From contig CAWJOC010000028.1 of the NCBI GenBank assembly GCA_963844315.1, forward strand, positions 62,001 through 126,000: 64,000 bases of DNA. The letters are read 5' to 3'. This document shows positions 50,273 to 58,797 of the stretch, in pieces. The notes under the pieces were generated by a model. That model saw only the letters and a program-made list of their open reading frames with translations. It was not told the origin of the DNA and ran no database searches. The stretch is from CAWAVN01 sp963844315. GTDB taxonomy: Bacteria > Planctomycetota > Planctomycetia > Planctomycetales > Planctomycetaceae. Position numbers and translations under genes: made by a program. How positions within the stretch are numbered: position 1 is the first letter of the stretch; every line of letters starts with the position of its first letter.

Positions 50273-51446
50273 GTCAGGTGACGGTTGTGTATTTCCAGTA
50301 ATGGTCCCACAGGACCTGTTGGCTTTGATACAAGGCTCGGAGTTGGCACAGGGCGGTGGTGCCGGGGACGCCAGCGCATGCCGGGGGCTTTGAGACGGAT
50401 CGCCACCACGCTTTTGCAGGCCGATTCAATCACGCCTGATCCGATCTGCCAGCCATTTTGCACGTAGGTGGGATAGTCCATGCGGTCTTGGTTGTTCCGG
50501 AGATAGCCGGTGAACTTTCGATGAGCCTCGGCGAGGGCCGAAGAACACGCGCTCAAGTCCCACGCCTCCAATTCTCCCAATAGGGCCGACCCGCCTTGGT
50601 GTTTGAGCGTGTGGCACCACTCGTCCGCCTGGCGGGTCCGCGCCGCCTCGTCTTGGAGATGCACCGCTTTGGCAAACTCCACCGCGTGCTCGGCGGCGTG
50701 AAAGAAATCCAGAATGTAAAAGAGTTCCTTCGCCTGACCGGCCACGGCCTCCTGGAGGCATTCCGGCAAGCCGTTGCCGCCATCGGTCAAGGCGATCACT
50801 TTGTCTGCCCGATGCAAACCCACCGCCCGGCATTCGCGGCCCAGTTGCTGGCCGATCTCCCCAAGCAACATCAATCCCGAGACGTAGTGCGCCTCTTTTA
50901 AGCGATGCGACTTTTTCTTCCGATCAAACCGGGGATTGAACACCGCCGCCACCCAAGGCATTTTGCCCTCCTGCTTTTCCTTGTGTGCCCCTTGTTGCGG
51001 CACGCCCGTCGCATCCAAACTGAGATAAGCCACCTTCTTGCCGTGGGCGTCCGGATGCCAATTCCAAGGGGTTTCCGGGCCGATGGTCTCGCCTTGAGCC
51101 CTCTTGTCGGCCACGTCCTGGCCCACCGCTTCGGTCGTGCGGCGAACCGTGGACCCGGACATCCGTAGTCCCGACAGCTTTCTCAACAACCGTTTGGCCG
51201 ATTGCCGAAACGGCGCGACGGTGCCCGCCAGAGCCATCACTTCCGCCGCCGCTTTGGTCTTTCGGGTCGAAACGCCCAATTCCTGATCCATGGGGAACCA
51301 ACCCGCGTGGCAATGCGGACAATGGTAATAGACCCGCTCATAAACCACGTCGCCAAACAAACTGGTCAAGGTCGTTTGGCGATAGTCCACGAACTTGGCA
51401 CTCTCCAGACAGTGGGGACACGTCACGCTGGATCCTTGGTAGGCTT
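50273..51446 (-). CDS. IS transposase, main part (orfB, made by -1 frameshift)
   Basis: The catalytic part reads from the A9 run into TCPHCLESAKFV (zinc-like CPHC) and FGDVVYERVYYHCPHCHAG. The DDE residues are visible as SLDATGVPQ, ALTDGGNGL and IESACK. The sequence matches ISKra4-type transposases, which carry an N-terminal Cys-rich part and this DDE core. Near 50365 the frame is broken by a small indel; the correct end is QVLWDHYWKYTTVT, with the stop at 50273 inside the element. The part as drawn would otherwise run out of the element to 50200. Confidence 0.8.
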
Positions 51447-51665
51447 TTTTTTTCGCACCTCCAGGGCCGCATCCAGACTTTGGGCTCCGAAATTCATCAA
51501 CAGGTTGCGCAACTGAAACTCGGTTTCTCCGAACAGTTCGTGATTCTCCTTGGACGCCAACAACTGCGCTATGTTCTGGGCCTCGACCCGCGCCTTGGCC
51601 AAAATCCGGTCCTCGATTTCCTTCGCTATCGCTTCTTGTTCGGGGGTCAATTCGATCTCTTTCAT
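51423..51665 (-). CDS. IS transposase, N-terminal part (orfA)
   Basis: This 80-residue frame is acidic and helical (EQEAIAKEIEDRILAKARVE, ETEFQLRNLLMNFGAQSLDA). Its last codons are GTG CGA AAA AAA AAG CCT, containing nine consecutive A. A -1 shift there joins it to orfB in frame. The A9 run is a classic slippery site, and some members of this family use programmed frameshifting. The start at 51665 is preceded by GAGTGCGGAC with a plausible SD. Confidence 0.75.
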   Translation of the reverse strand: MKEIELTPEQEAIAKEIEDRILAKARVEAQNIAQLLASKENHELFGETEFQLRNLLMNFGAQSLDAALEVRKKKPTKDPA

Positions 51666-51760
51666 GTCCGCACTCCCTCAAAAACCCATCGAAATCCGTC
51701 GATCCCAGCCCACACGCTTCATTGTCGCATATTTTCCACCTACTTTCGTGGAACACACAC

Positions 51761-51769
51761 TCCCCGCGA
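51761..51769. repeat. Target site duplication, right
   Basis: TCCCCGCGA, identical to 50237-50245, lies just outside the right terminal repeat of the insertion sequence. Confidence 0.9.
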
Positions 51770-51864
51770 TTTTCCCTTGGTTTCCGCGTGCATGTTTTCG
51801 AGAGTTTTGCCATGATGAGAAGTTGGTGATTTGACTTCTTCAAGCGGAATGGCCGGAGGCTTTT

Positions 51865-52299
51865 GTGGTGATTGTGGGGCTGGGAACCGACATCGTCGAG
51901 ATTGTGCGGATTGGGCGGATGATCGAACGGCACGGGGAGCTGTTCCTCAATCGCGTGTACACGCCCGAAGAGATCCGCTACTGCCAAAAGCGCCGAGAAT
52001 CCTTTCAGCATTACGCCGGTCGCTGGGCGGCCAAAGAAGCCGTGATGAAAACTCTGGGGACAGGCTTCACCCGCGGCGTGAGCTGGCAGGACATCGAAGT
52101 CTGCTCCCTCAAGACCGGCCAGCCGAAGTTGAACATCCGGGGTGGAGCCAGGGACTTCGCCGAGCAACTGGGCATCGATGAAATCCTGATCACGATTTCC
52201 CACTGCCGGGCGTATGCCACCGCGACCGCAATTGCGATTCAACGGGACGGAAATGGTCAAGAGACAAAGGATAAGGGTCCAGGTCCGGAAAGTCCTTAA
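51865..52299 (+). CDS. acpS: Holo-[acyl-carrier-protein] synthase
   Basis: The GTG at 51865, with GGAGG 8 bp upstream, starts a protein of 144 residues. It has the AcpS motifs GLGTDIVEIVRI (Mg-binding Asp) and RWAAKEAVMKTLGTGF (Glu of the metal site). Then IEVCSLKTGQPKL and ISHCRAYATATAIAI follow, the end of the fold. AcpS transfers phosphopantetheine from CoA to the Ser of acyl carrier protein. The gene overlaps the DUF1499 gene by 4 bp in convergent fashion. Its promoter may have been altered by the insertion sequence about 95 bp upstream. Confidence 0.95.
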   Translation: MVIVGLGTDIVEIVRIGRMIERHGELFLNRVYTPEEIRYCQKRRESFQHYAGRWAAKEAVMKTLGTGFTRGVSWQDIEVCSLKTGQPKLNIRGGARDFAEQLGIDEILITISHCRAYATATAIAIQRDGNGQETKDKGPGPESP

Positions 52300-52814
52300 C
52301 CATCGCCGGCAAACGCCGCGCGGATGGCTTCGACTCGCTTGCGGTTGGCCCCCAGGTCCGAATGACCCACGCGCGAGGCGGAGCGGACGTGGATGATTTT
52401 CTCGTCCTCGTCCAAAAGAAATTCCACATCATCCACGAACCGCAAAAACCGCGTGGTGAACTCGACGTGCATGTAATTGTCGGTTTGCGTGATGATCTTG
52501 GTTCGCGGCCAGGATTTCAGGAGATTGACCAATCGCGAAAACGCGGCCTTCCCGTCGCCGTCATACGCCAATCCCGCGATTTGATGCAAATGCCGGGTTT
52601 CCTCTGAGCTTACGCAATTGGGCGAATCAGGACAGTTTGTCAATCGCCCATCTTTGGCTCCTAGTTCTTTCGGTTTTCCCGCGAACCAATTCCCCAAAAT
52701 CAGCCCTCCCAACAGCAATAAGAACACCGACAGAAAAACAATAGGGCGCACACGTTTTTTTGAGTGGCCGGCGGGTTCGGGTGTGGGATGCGACGTTTCA
52801 GCCAAGGCAGTCAA
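52296..52814 (-). CDS. DUF1499 membrane-anchored protein
   Basis: The frame begins at a TTG near 52814, overlapping the previous stop by a few bases and with GAGAGGGG in front. A transmembrane helix follows (PIVFLSVFLLLLGGLILGNW), then the DUF1499 domain with NCPDSPNCVSSEETRHLHQI, FSRLVNLLKSWPRTKIITQ and FVDDVEFLLDEDEKIIHVRS. DUF1499 has no known enzyme activity. A short intergenic gap and shared direction link it to the protease-fusion gene. Confidence 0.8.
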   Translation of the reverse strand: MTALAETSHPTPEPAGHSKKRVRPIVFLSVFLLLLGGLILGNWFAGKPKELGAKDGRLTNCPDSPNCVSSEETRHLHQIAGLAYDGDGKAAFSRLVNLLKSWPRTKIITQTDNYMHVEFTTRFLRFVDDVEFLLDEDEKIIHVRSASRVGHSDLGANRKRVEAIRAAFAGDG

Positions 52815-52821
52815 ACCCCTC

Positions 52822-55115
52822 TCATTCCGCCGCGTTTTGCAATTCATCATCCAGAATCTGGTGGAGTTGCCGGACTCGCGGCATTTCGACTTCGACCGGA
52901 TTCTTATCGAGCAGCCAGGCCGTGTCTTTCTGGGCCTCAGAGTGGCGACCGGTTTGAAACCGGAGCACCGCGCGAAACCAGCGGAACTCGGCGTTCTCCG
53001 CATCAATCGCCGCCATCGTTTCCACATAGCGCAGCATGGATTCGGGGTCTCCCGCATCACGGGCCACGTTCATGAGATTCGACAGCATGCGGACGAGAAT
53101 CTCCTTGGGCGTTTGGCTCCTGAGCACCTCGGCATCAAACGGACGCTGCGTGCTTTGCTCCACCATTCGCACCGCTTCCTCGCGAGAGAGCTTGCTGCCA
53201 CGATCAAATGGATCAATCAATTGGCCGGGGCCGTCTTTCGGCTCATGCCTTACCACAAAATGCCCCGGCAGCCCCACGCCCACCACCTTCACGCCCAAAC
53301 GCTTCGCCATCTCGATGTAGAGCACCGAAAGCAAAATCGGCAAGCCCTCGCGGTCGTCCAAGACCTCGTTCAGATAGCTGTTCGAGGAGCTGTAGTAGTT
53401 CGTTCGGCTGCCGTGAAACCCCATTTGCTCGAAGAGGTAATGGTCCAACGCCTTCAGCGACTCCTCGTCGCTGGGTTCCTTGATGTCCTCTAGATTCTTC
53501 TCGATCTCCGCGACCATCTGATCGACCTGATCCACGTACGCCTTCACGTGGATTTCTTCGTTATCCATCCAAGCGATATGTAGCGCTGCTCTCAATAGGT
53601 CCACCTCTTCTTCTTTCGCCGCAAAGAGCTTGACCAACGCCTCGCGCACCCGAGTTTCGTGGACTTGCCTTGCCAGTTGCCTTAGCCTTTGGGCTTTTTG
53701 CTCCAACCGCTTGGCTTCTTCTTCCAAGACCAGAGTTGTCGAAGTCGCATCGGCGAGCAGTTTCTCTGCGAACTCTGCGGTCGGCGGATGCTTGATTTCA
53801 ATGTTCTCGATAAAGCCGCGAATGCGGGCGATCGCGTCTTCCGAAGGCCGGCTCAAAGGAATCTGGTCCGCGACCTGAAAGCCCTTGAACTCCGCCTCGG
53901 TATCGCGGAATTTCGCCAAGCCTACCTGCCCGGATTGATACCGCCCATCCGTGGATTCAATCACAAGGTGGTCATTGATAAAACACTTGATGCGGTCCGT
54001 TTCGATGCGGACTTTGAGCGTGTTCCATTCACCAGAGCGATAATGCGAACTGCGGACTTCCTCAAGCACTTCCCAAGACAGCACGTCCGGCCCATCGAAC
54101 CGGCTGAAACGCAATTGCCCATCGCTGGGATAAAATCCATAATGCCGGTCCTTGCCATCGGCGTGAACCACAAGACCGGCGGCCCCATCCTCCGCATTCA
54201 ACTTTACATTGACTGCGGCTTCAAAGGGGATCTCCGGCGGCTTTACCGCCCAAACCGCCAATGACCGCCCGCCAAAGCCTTCGCCCGAACCGGACACCGT
54301 AATCCGCCCGGCCCGCTGCCGCCAGTTCGCCCCAAACAGGGTTTGCCACTTTTTGGAATCAGCGCCCCAATCGTGAGCCAGCGCGAGAGCGGAATGGGGT
54401 TCGGCTTTTGCAGGAGGGGTTTGAGCGAGTTAATTTCCACCGCGAAACCCAGATTGCGCGTGACCAGGGATTTCATGGTGAGGATCCCGTGGACACGGCC
54501 AAAGCGGTCGAGAAGTGGTCCCCCGCTGTTGCCCTGCTCGATAGGAATGGCGAGTTGAATCATCGGCTTCCCATCAATTTCCCGCCGCCCCGACACCACC
54601 CCACGGACCACGCTGAAGGTCAGCCCTTCGGGATTGCCCAACGCCACAATGTCTTCGCCCTGTTTTAAAGCCGATGAATCCCCAAGTGCCAAGGGCGGCA
54701 AATTGCCCGCCGCGATTTTGAGAATCGCCAAATCCATCGCCTGGTCGGTGGCATGGATTTCCGTGACAGGATGCCGTTTGCCGTCCGCGGTCTGCACAAA
54801 GATTGGCCGGGCCTCTCCAATCACATGCAGATTGGTCGCGATCAGACCCTCCTTGGAAATCACAAACCCACTGCCCAGCCCCACAGTCTTATTGTCCCTG
54901 CCGGTGAAAGACACCACGACAACCGACTGCCGCACCAAATCTGTCAATCGCTCGACACCCAGAGGCTTCGTGGAAGATTGCGGAAGCTGCACCAAAGGTC
55001 GCGCCCGCTCCGCAACGGCCGGCTGATGCATCTGGGCTAAGAGCGAATCTTGGAATAGAGTCAAATTGGCAAGACAACTCAACAAAAAGACGACCAATCT
55101 CTCCATCAACAAAGC
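52822..55115 (-). CDS. Trypsin-like protease fused to LamG-like, transglutaminase-like and TPR regions (frameshifted)
   Basis: The ATG at 55115 has GGGAGC upstream and starts a signal peptide (LVVFLLSCLANLTLFQDSLL). Residues 50-260 form a DegP-like serine protease: GSGFVISKEGLIATNLHVI with the His, DLAILKI with the Asp and IEQGNSGGPLLDR with the Ser. A LamG-like sandwich of about 120 residues (VNVKLNAEDGAAGLVVHADG) follows, then a coiled-coil (EEAKRLEQKAQRLRQLARQV). The SirB1/transglutaminase-like core comes next (YLNEVLDDREGLPILLSVLY, GVGLPGHFVVRHEPK), and TPRs end it. A frame break near 54350 is cured by one added G in GCTGATTCC. It is an exported multidomain protein with an unknown target. 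Confidence 0.8.
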
Positions 55116-55212
55116 TCCCGGCAACGAATGGGAATACAAAGTCTAAGGAACCACACAGACTGCGATTCATCCTATCCTCGCCCAAGGCGGAAGGCAAAAC
55201 GCGACGGGAAAA

Positions 55213-56077
55213 TCAGCGGGCAACCAATCGCAAGCCCCGGCCCCGGTACAGCACGCGGAGGTCTTCCACGCTCCATTGCTCGCGGCCGCCCTCCACGCTG
55301 GGGTCGCCCATATTGGCCCGCTGATCGGCTTCGGTTCCTAGTTCCTCACCGAAACCGAACAGGACGACTGAATGGCTTTCTCCCGGTGTCCAGCCATAAC
55401 GGGAAGTGTAAATTTCATCAGCGGCATTCGAGGGCAGGCCCACCGTAAGAATCAATGGGCCTTGCTTGACCAGTTCCCGAAGTTGATCGATATCGCCCAC
55501 GAACACCTCCACGTCCCACGCAGTCTCAGCGGTTTGTAACTTGAGTCCGCGATAAAGTCCCTGCCAAAGCGTTCCCTTGGTGGTCAGGCATAATTCCGCC
55601 ATTTCTTGCTCGTTCGTGTCTAAACCGACGTGGGCCAAGATCGTGGCGGCACAGGCCGGACTGCAAGTGATGGGAGAAGTCTGGATGCAGACGCCGTTTT
55701 GCCAATTGTCATGGCAAGCGGGCGTCTGCCCCCAAAACGGCTTGGCGACGGCGAATACCGCAAGTCCCGCGATCCCTGCGAGATAAACGCCTTTCTTCAC
55801 TCGCGATCCAGGCAGGCCATTCCAAACCAAGCCGCCCAGAAAGCCCAACAGGGGAAGAAACCAATTCGCAAGTACGATCAAATTGGAAACGGGCAACAAT
55901 CGGGCCAGCAAAATATTGTCCCAAAGAAATGCGACATATCCTATGATGAGGAGGATCGTCATGACGGCCAAGACTTCCAAACGCCTGCCCGCGCCGGCGC
56001 GTGAGAAAGCAGGCCAGGAAGAACATGGCGAAGCACCAAATCGTTAAAACCGCGAAACCCCAATAAAGATCTCTCAT
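55213..56077 (-). CDS. C39-peptidase-like membrane protein (frameshifted)
   Basis: The start at 56077 encodes hydrophobic helices (LYWGFAVLTIWCFAMFFLAC, VMTILLIIGYVAFLWDN, LIVLANWFLPLLGFLGGLVW). The C-terminal 150 residues look like a C39 or papain-type peptidase: ITCSPACAATILAHVGLDTN with a possible catalytic Cys, VGLPSNAADEIYTSRYGW and GESHSVVLFGFGEE with a likely His. A frame break near 55995 divides it. C39 peptidases often cut peptide leaders in transporters; here there is no ABC domain. The target is unknown. Confidence 0.65.
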
Positions 56078-56448
56078 GAGTGGCTGAAGGCGAAAGAGAA
56101 AGGCAGGGAAAGGAAGAGAAAATTCTAAGTAACCGCTTGGACCGGCCCAGTCAAGGTTCGAATCGCTCACGCGGCCGTCTTCCCTCCAAGGCGCGTTTTC
56201 GGAAAAAATTGAATTTCTTGATCCCCAGCCGCGTAGAAAAATCTGCCAAACTTCGCGAACCTCATTCCAAACGTGGGGTCTAATTCGTCAGTCAATCACG
56301 AAAATCCGAAATACCAACAAACACCCATGCTACTCTCCCAAACCTTTTCCATCCCTTTAGGCCAACAGGCGGTTCCCTTTGCGGGAGAACCGCTGCTTTG
56401 TGGTCCTTTGCGTTTATGACGCCGGTCTTTTGTTGTGAATTCGTTCAC
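56078..56448. other. Intergenic region before the tRNA array
   Basis: This region contains a hairpin, GCGGTTC with loop and GAACCGC near 56370-56394, followed by a T-rich stretch. No gene was recognised. It must contain the promoter of the tRNA array, but no clear -35/-10 pair stands out. Confidence 0.35.
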
Positions 56449-56479
56449 GGCCCGGTGTCAATGGACATCGGGCCTTTTT
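56449..56479 (+). terminator. Rho-independent terminator or attenuator before the tRNA array
   Basis: GGCCCGGTGTC-AATG-GACATCGGGCC followed by TTTTT forms a strong hairpin 4 nt before the first tRNA. It could stop upstream transcription or attenuate it within the array transcript. Confidence 0.8.
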
Positions 56480-56482
56480 GTT

Positions 56483-56554
56483 GGGTTGATAGCTTAGATG
56501 GTAAAGCGGCGGCCTGAAAAGCCGTAGACAAGGATTCGAGCGCCTTTCAACCCG
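56483..56554 (+). tRNA. tRNA-Phe (GAA)
   Basis: Acceptor GGGTTGA/TCAACCC, anticodon loop CTGAAAA. The T stem has one mismatch. No encoded CCA. First gene of the array. Confidence 0.7.
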
Positions 56555-56569
56555 CCTCATAAACACTTC

Positions 56570-56642
56570 GCCCCGTTCTTCTAACGGTACAGGATGGTAG
56601 GCTTTCAACCTGCCGGCAGGGGTTCGATTCCCCTACGGGGTA
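56570..56642 (+). tRNA. tRNA-Glu (TTC)
   Basis: Acceptor GCCCCGT/ACGGGGT, anticodon loop CTTTCAA, T arm AGGGGTTCGATTCCCCT. Typical Glu body. Confidence 0.9.
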
Positions 56643-56916
56643 TTTTAGGTGGAGGATAGAGGATAGAGGATAGACGATAGTCAGAACTATCACATAATCC
56701 TATCTTCAATCCTCACAACAATTGTGTGCGGCCAGAATTTCTAGCAGCCCATGAGCGGCACGGCGCTAGCCGCCGGTCTAAAAACCCGCAGGCTAGCCTT
56801 GCGGCTCACAAAGCCTTCAATGCTTGCTGCCAGAAAGAACGGCCACACACCACCAATTCACGAAATGCCTGGAACCTAGACACCGCTAGGAAAAAATGGA
56901 AATCGTGAATGCCAAA
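56643..56916. other. Spacer in the tRNA array
   Basis: The spacer holds short tandem repeats (GGATAGAGGATAGAGGATAG) and a REP-like palindrome; no tRNA is recognised here. Confidence 0.5.
56752..56808. repeat. Imperfect palindromic repeat in the tRNA array
   Basis: TGAGCGGCACGGCGCTAGCC faces GGCTAGCCTTGCGGCTCA around a 12-nt centre; a REP-like hairpin. Confidence 0.6.
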
Positions 56917-56990
56917 AGCACTTGTCGTCCAGAGGCGAAGACACCGCGCTCGTAACGCGGGAACGTGGGTTCGAGTCCCACCGGGTGCTC
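56917..56990 (+). tRNA. tRNA-Thr (CGT)
   Basis: Acceptor AGCACTT/GGGTGCT, anticodon stem CCGCG/CGCGG with loop CTCGTAA, T arm GTGGGTTCGAGTCCCAC. Confidence 0.85.
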
Positions 56991-57022
56991 TATTGAGGTT
57001 TGACAACTTGATTCACGCAATC

Positions 57023-57093
57023 GCGCCCATGATGTAGCGGCAGCCTATCGCCTTGCCATGGCGGACGTGCGGGTTCGACTCCCGCTCGGCGCT
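57023..57093 (+). tRNA. tRNA-Gly (GCC)
   Basis: Acceptor GCGCCCA/TCGGCGC with one C-C mismatch; anticodon loop TTGCCAT; T arm GCGGGTTCGACTCCCGC. Confidence 0.8.
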
Positions 57094-57122
57094 CTAATAA
57101 CCGTGCCCCATCTCAGGAACTT

Positions 57123-57199
57123 ACATACCTAGCTCAATTGGTCAGAGCGTCAGACTTAGAATCTGAGAGTTGCGGGTTCAAATCCCGTGGTAATCACCA
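57123..57199 (+). tRNA. tRNA-Leu-like (TAG), class I body with encoded CCA
   Basis: Anticodon stem TCAGA/TCTGA with loop CTTAGAA gives TAG. The variable loop is short (GAGTT), unlike normal tRNA-Leu. The outer acceptor has three mismatches (ACATACC against GGTAATC). The only gene of the array with CCA after the discriminator. Confidence 0.55.
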
Positions 57200-57230
57200 A
57201 CGTTTCTGGAACTTGCACGGTTATTTCTCT

Positions 57231-57304
57231 CGGTGTGTGGGAAAGTTTGGAAATCCGCCTGGTTCGGGGCCAGGAGACCGTCGGTTCAAGTCCGACCACA
57301 CCGA
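57231..57304 (+). tRNA. tRNA-Pro (CGG)
   Basis: Acceptor CGGTGTG/CACACCG, anticodon stem CCTGG/CCAGG, loop TTCGGGG. Confidence 0.88.
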
Positions 57305-57315
57305 CTCCATGAGAC

Positions 57316-57390
57316 TGCGGTGGGGCCTGTGTTGGTACGGGCGGGCGGCTCTGAACCGCCAGGGCGCGGGTTCAATTCCTGCCACCGCAA
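57316..57390 (+). tRNA. tRNA-Gln (CTG)
   Basis: Acceptor TGCGGTG/CACCGCA, anticodon stem GGCGG/CCGCC, loop CTCTGAA. Confidence 0.9.
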
Positions 57391-57561
57391 CTTAGCACCT
57401 CAATAATACATCGGAGGCTACATCAAAACACATAGTTGTTCAGTTTCACGCAGCTACGGAGACTCGAAAAGCTCGTTAAAAATAGACATCATTCGATGGA
57501 AAACCTACTAAAGCAGCAGTTCAGAATCCAAAAGGTTTTGAGGAGCTGAACATACATCGAT

Positions 57562-57633
57562 GTGCCCTTGGCCGAGCGGCAAAGGTGCCAGGCTTCCAAC
57601 CTGGAAAGGCGGGTTCGATTCCCGCAGGGCACT
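57562..57633 (+). tRNA. tRNA-Gly (TCC)
   Basis: Acceptor GTGCCCT/AGGGCAC, anticodon stem CCAGG/CCTGG, loop CTTCCAA. Confidence 0.9.
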
Positions 57634-57647
57634 TCAGAATCTGTTCC

Positions 57648-57719
57648 GGGTCGGTAGCTCAGCGGCAGAGCGGGTGCCTGTTAAGCACCAGCGCGCGGGT
57701 TCGAGTCCCGCCCGTCCCT
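57648..57719 (+). tRNA. tRNA-Asn (GTT)
   Basis: Acceptor GGGTCGG/CCGTCCC with one T-T mismatch, anticodon stem GGTGC/GCACC, loop CTGTTAA. Confidence 0.85.
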
Positions 57720-57740
57720 CTATAACGATGACTCAATTAT

Positions 57741-57815
57741 TGCGGGGTAGTTTCTGCTGGTAGAAATCCGTGGCTTTGAACCACGGGTCCGCAGGTTCGA
57801 TTCCTGCCCCCGCAA
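57741..57815 (+). tRNA. tRNA-Gln (TTG)
   Basis: Acceptor TGCGGGG/CCCCGCA, anticodon stem CGTGG/CCACG, loop CTTTGAA. Confidence 0.9.
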
Positions 57816-57834
57816 CTCGAATCCCGATGAAATC

Positions 57835-57905
57835 GGGCTTATGGTCCAAAAGGAAGACGCCGGCATCGCAGGCCGGAAATCTGGGTGCGAGTCCCAGTAG
57901 GTCCA
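57835..57905 (+). tRNA. tRNA-Ala (CGC)
   Basis: Acceptor GGGCTTA/TAGGTCC with G-T pairs, anticodon stem CCGGC/GCCGG, loop ATCGCAG. The T loop is TGCGAGT rather than TTCGAGT, which is unusual. Confidence 0.7.
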
Positions 57906-57914
57906 CTTCAAACC

Positions 57915-57986
57915 GGTCCCGTGGTCTAATGGCGAAGGCGCTTGGGTGACAACCAAGTCACGATGGTTCGATTCCATCCGGGATCA
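57915..57986 (+). tRNA. tRNA-Val (GAC)
   Basis: Acceptor GGTCCCG/CGGGATC, anticodon stem CTTGG/CCAAG, loop GTGACAA. Confidence 0.85.
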
Positions 57987-58053
57987 CTAGGTTCTCTCTC
58001 AAAACCGTAGGGTCCGCTGTCCGGACCAGAATACATTAACATGGTCCGCACAG

Positions 58054-58118
58054 AGTAGGGTGGATCGCCCACCAAACAAAAAGCGAATCTAGAGTTGGTG
58101 GGCGATGCCCACCCTACT
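58054..58118. repeat. Palindromic repeat in the tRNA array
   Basis: AGTAGGGTGG...CGCCCACCAA faces TTGGTGGGCG...CCACCCTACT around about 15 nt. The 24-nt arms are almost perfect. Likely a dispersed REP/MITE-type element. Confidence 0.75.
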
Positions 58119-58149
58119 ACTCCTAAATGCTAACTGTAGTTTTCGACAT

Positions 58150-58223
58150 GCCCAGATACGCCAACTGGCAGAGCGGCTCGGCTCAGAACCGAGGTATTGC
58201 AGGTTCGATTCCTGCTCTGGGCA
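58150..58223 (+). tRNA. tRNA-Leu-like (CAG), class I body
   Basis: Perfect acceptor GCCCAGA/TCTGGGC, anticodon stem CTCGG/CCGAG, loop CTCAGAA. Variable loop only GTATT, so no long arm. Confidence 0.7.
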
Positions 58224-58253
58224 CTTATGAAAAAAGTTAACAAGAAACAAATC

Positions 58254-58330
58254 GGCACGGTACGCAAACGGCAACGCGGCGAAGCTCAAACCTTCGTGAT
58301 TGTTTGTGGGTTCGACTCCCACCCGTGCTA
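58254..58330 (+). tRNA. tRNA-Leu-like (CAA), short extra arm
   Basis: Acceptor GGCACGG/CCGTGCT, anticodon stem CGAAG/CTTCG, loop CTCAAAC. Variable region 9 nt (TGATTGTTT) without a stem. Confidence 0.65.
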
Positions 58331-58345
58331 CTAGTAATACCTATC

Positions 58346-58418
58346 GGCCCGTTCGTCTAGCGGTTCAGGATGCGAGGTTCTCAGTCTCGCGGCATGGGTT
58401 CGACTCCCATACGGGTCA
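58346..58418 (+). tRNA. tRNA-Glu (CTC)
   Basis: Acceptor GGCCCGT/ACGGGTC, anticodon stem CGAGG/TCTCG, loop TTCTCAG; body similar to tRNA-Glu (TTC) above. Confidence 0.85.
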
Positions 58419-58447
58419 CTTCCAATCTCAGGGATTGGATCATATAA

Positions 58448-58529
58448 GGCCAAGTGGTGGAACTGGTATTCACGCGACGCTTAGAACGTCGTGCCGAAAG
58501 GCATGGGAGTTCGATTCTCCCCTTGGTCA
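58448..58529 (+). tRNA. tRNA-Leu (TAG)
   Basis: Acceptor GGCCAAG/CTTGGTC, anticodon stem CGACG/CGTCG, loop CTTAGAA. It has a real class II extra arm (TGCCGAAAGGCA), the only Leu gene of the array with one. Confidence 0.9.
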
Positions 58530-58628
58530 CTCGTTGACAATCGGAATAGCGAAAACGAAAAACGACCCACAAGATTTCCGAACCTCTTGCAAGTTTATAG
58601 GTCTAGTATCAACAAGCGAAAACCATCC

Positions 58629-58697
58629 TGCAGATGCGGCAGGCGCCCAGTTGGCTCTCATAAGGCCGGCCTCCCGGTTCGAGTCCGGGATCTGCAT
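58629..58697 (+). tRNA. tRNA (CAT), Met/Ile type, miniature D arm
   Basis: Perfect acceptor TGCAGAT/ATCTGCA, anticodon loop CTCATAA. The D arm is only GGC-AGGC-GCC. Whether it is charged with Met or Ile (via lysidine) cannot be told. Confidence 0.6.
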
Positions 58698-58718
58698 CTT
58701 TTAGAAAATACCTACTGA

Positions 58719-58787
58719 CGCGGGTGAGCCAGCGCTCTGTGAGGTCTCATAAGCCTTGCCCGCCGGGTGCGACCCCCGGACCCGCTA
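58719..58787 (+). tRNA. tRNA (CAT), Met/Ile type, miniature D arm
   Basis: Acceptor GCGGGT/ACCCGC with a mismatched first pair, anticodon loop CTCATAA on GAGGT/GCCTT, T arm CCGGGTGCGACCCCCGG. D arm AGC-CAGC-GCT, built like the preceding CAT tRNA. Confidence 0.55.
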
Positions 58788-58797
58788 CTATTTCACC

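Larger units (their letters stand above)
50246..51760 (-). mobile_element. ISKra4-like insertion sequence
   Basis: The element is 1515 bp long. The terminal inverted repeats are 25 bp with two mismatches (start GTGTGTGTTCC). They are flanked by a perfect 9-bp direct repeat TCCCCGCGA (50237-50245 and 51761-51769). It contains the two-part transposase on the minus strand and sits between the HEAT-repeat gene and acpS. Intact ends and target duplication suggest recent insertion. The family is judged from the transposase. Confidence 0.9.

Noticed and set aside
50200..52260. A single 686-residue protein across the insertion sequence and acpS
   Set aside because: The frame is open only because of the break near 50365 and antisense reading of acpS; the real transposase ends at 50273.
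56643..56700. Short tandem repeat GGATAGA as CRISPR or VNTR
   Set aside because: Only about three short units and no spacers.
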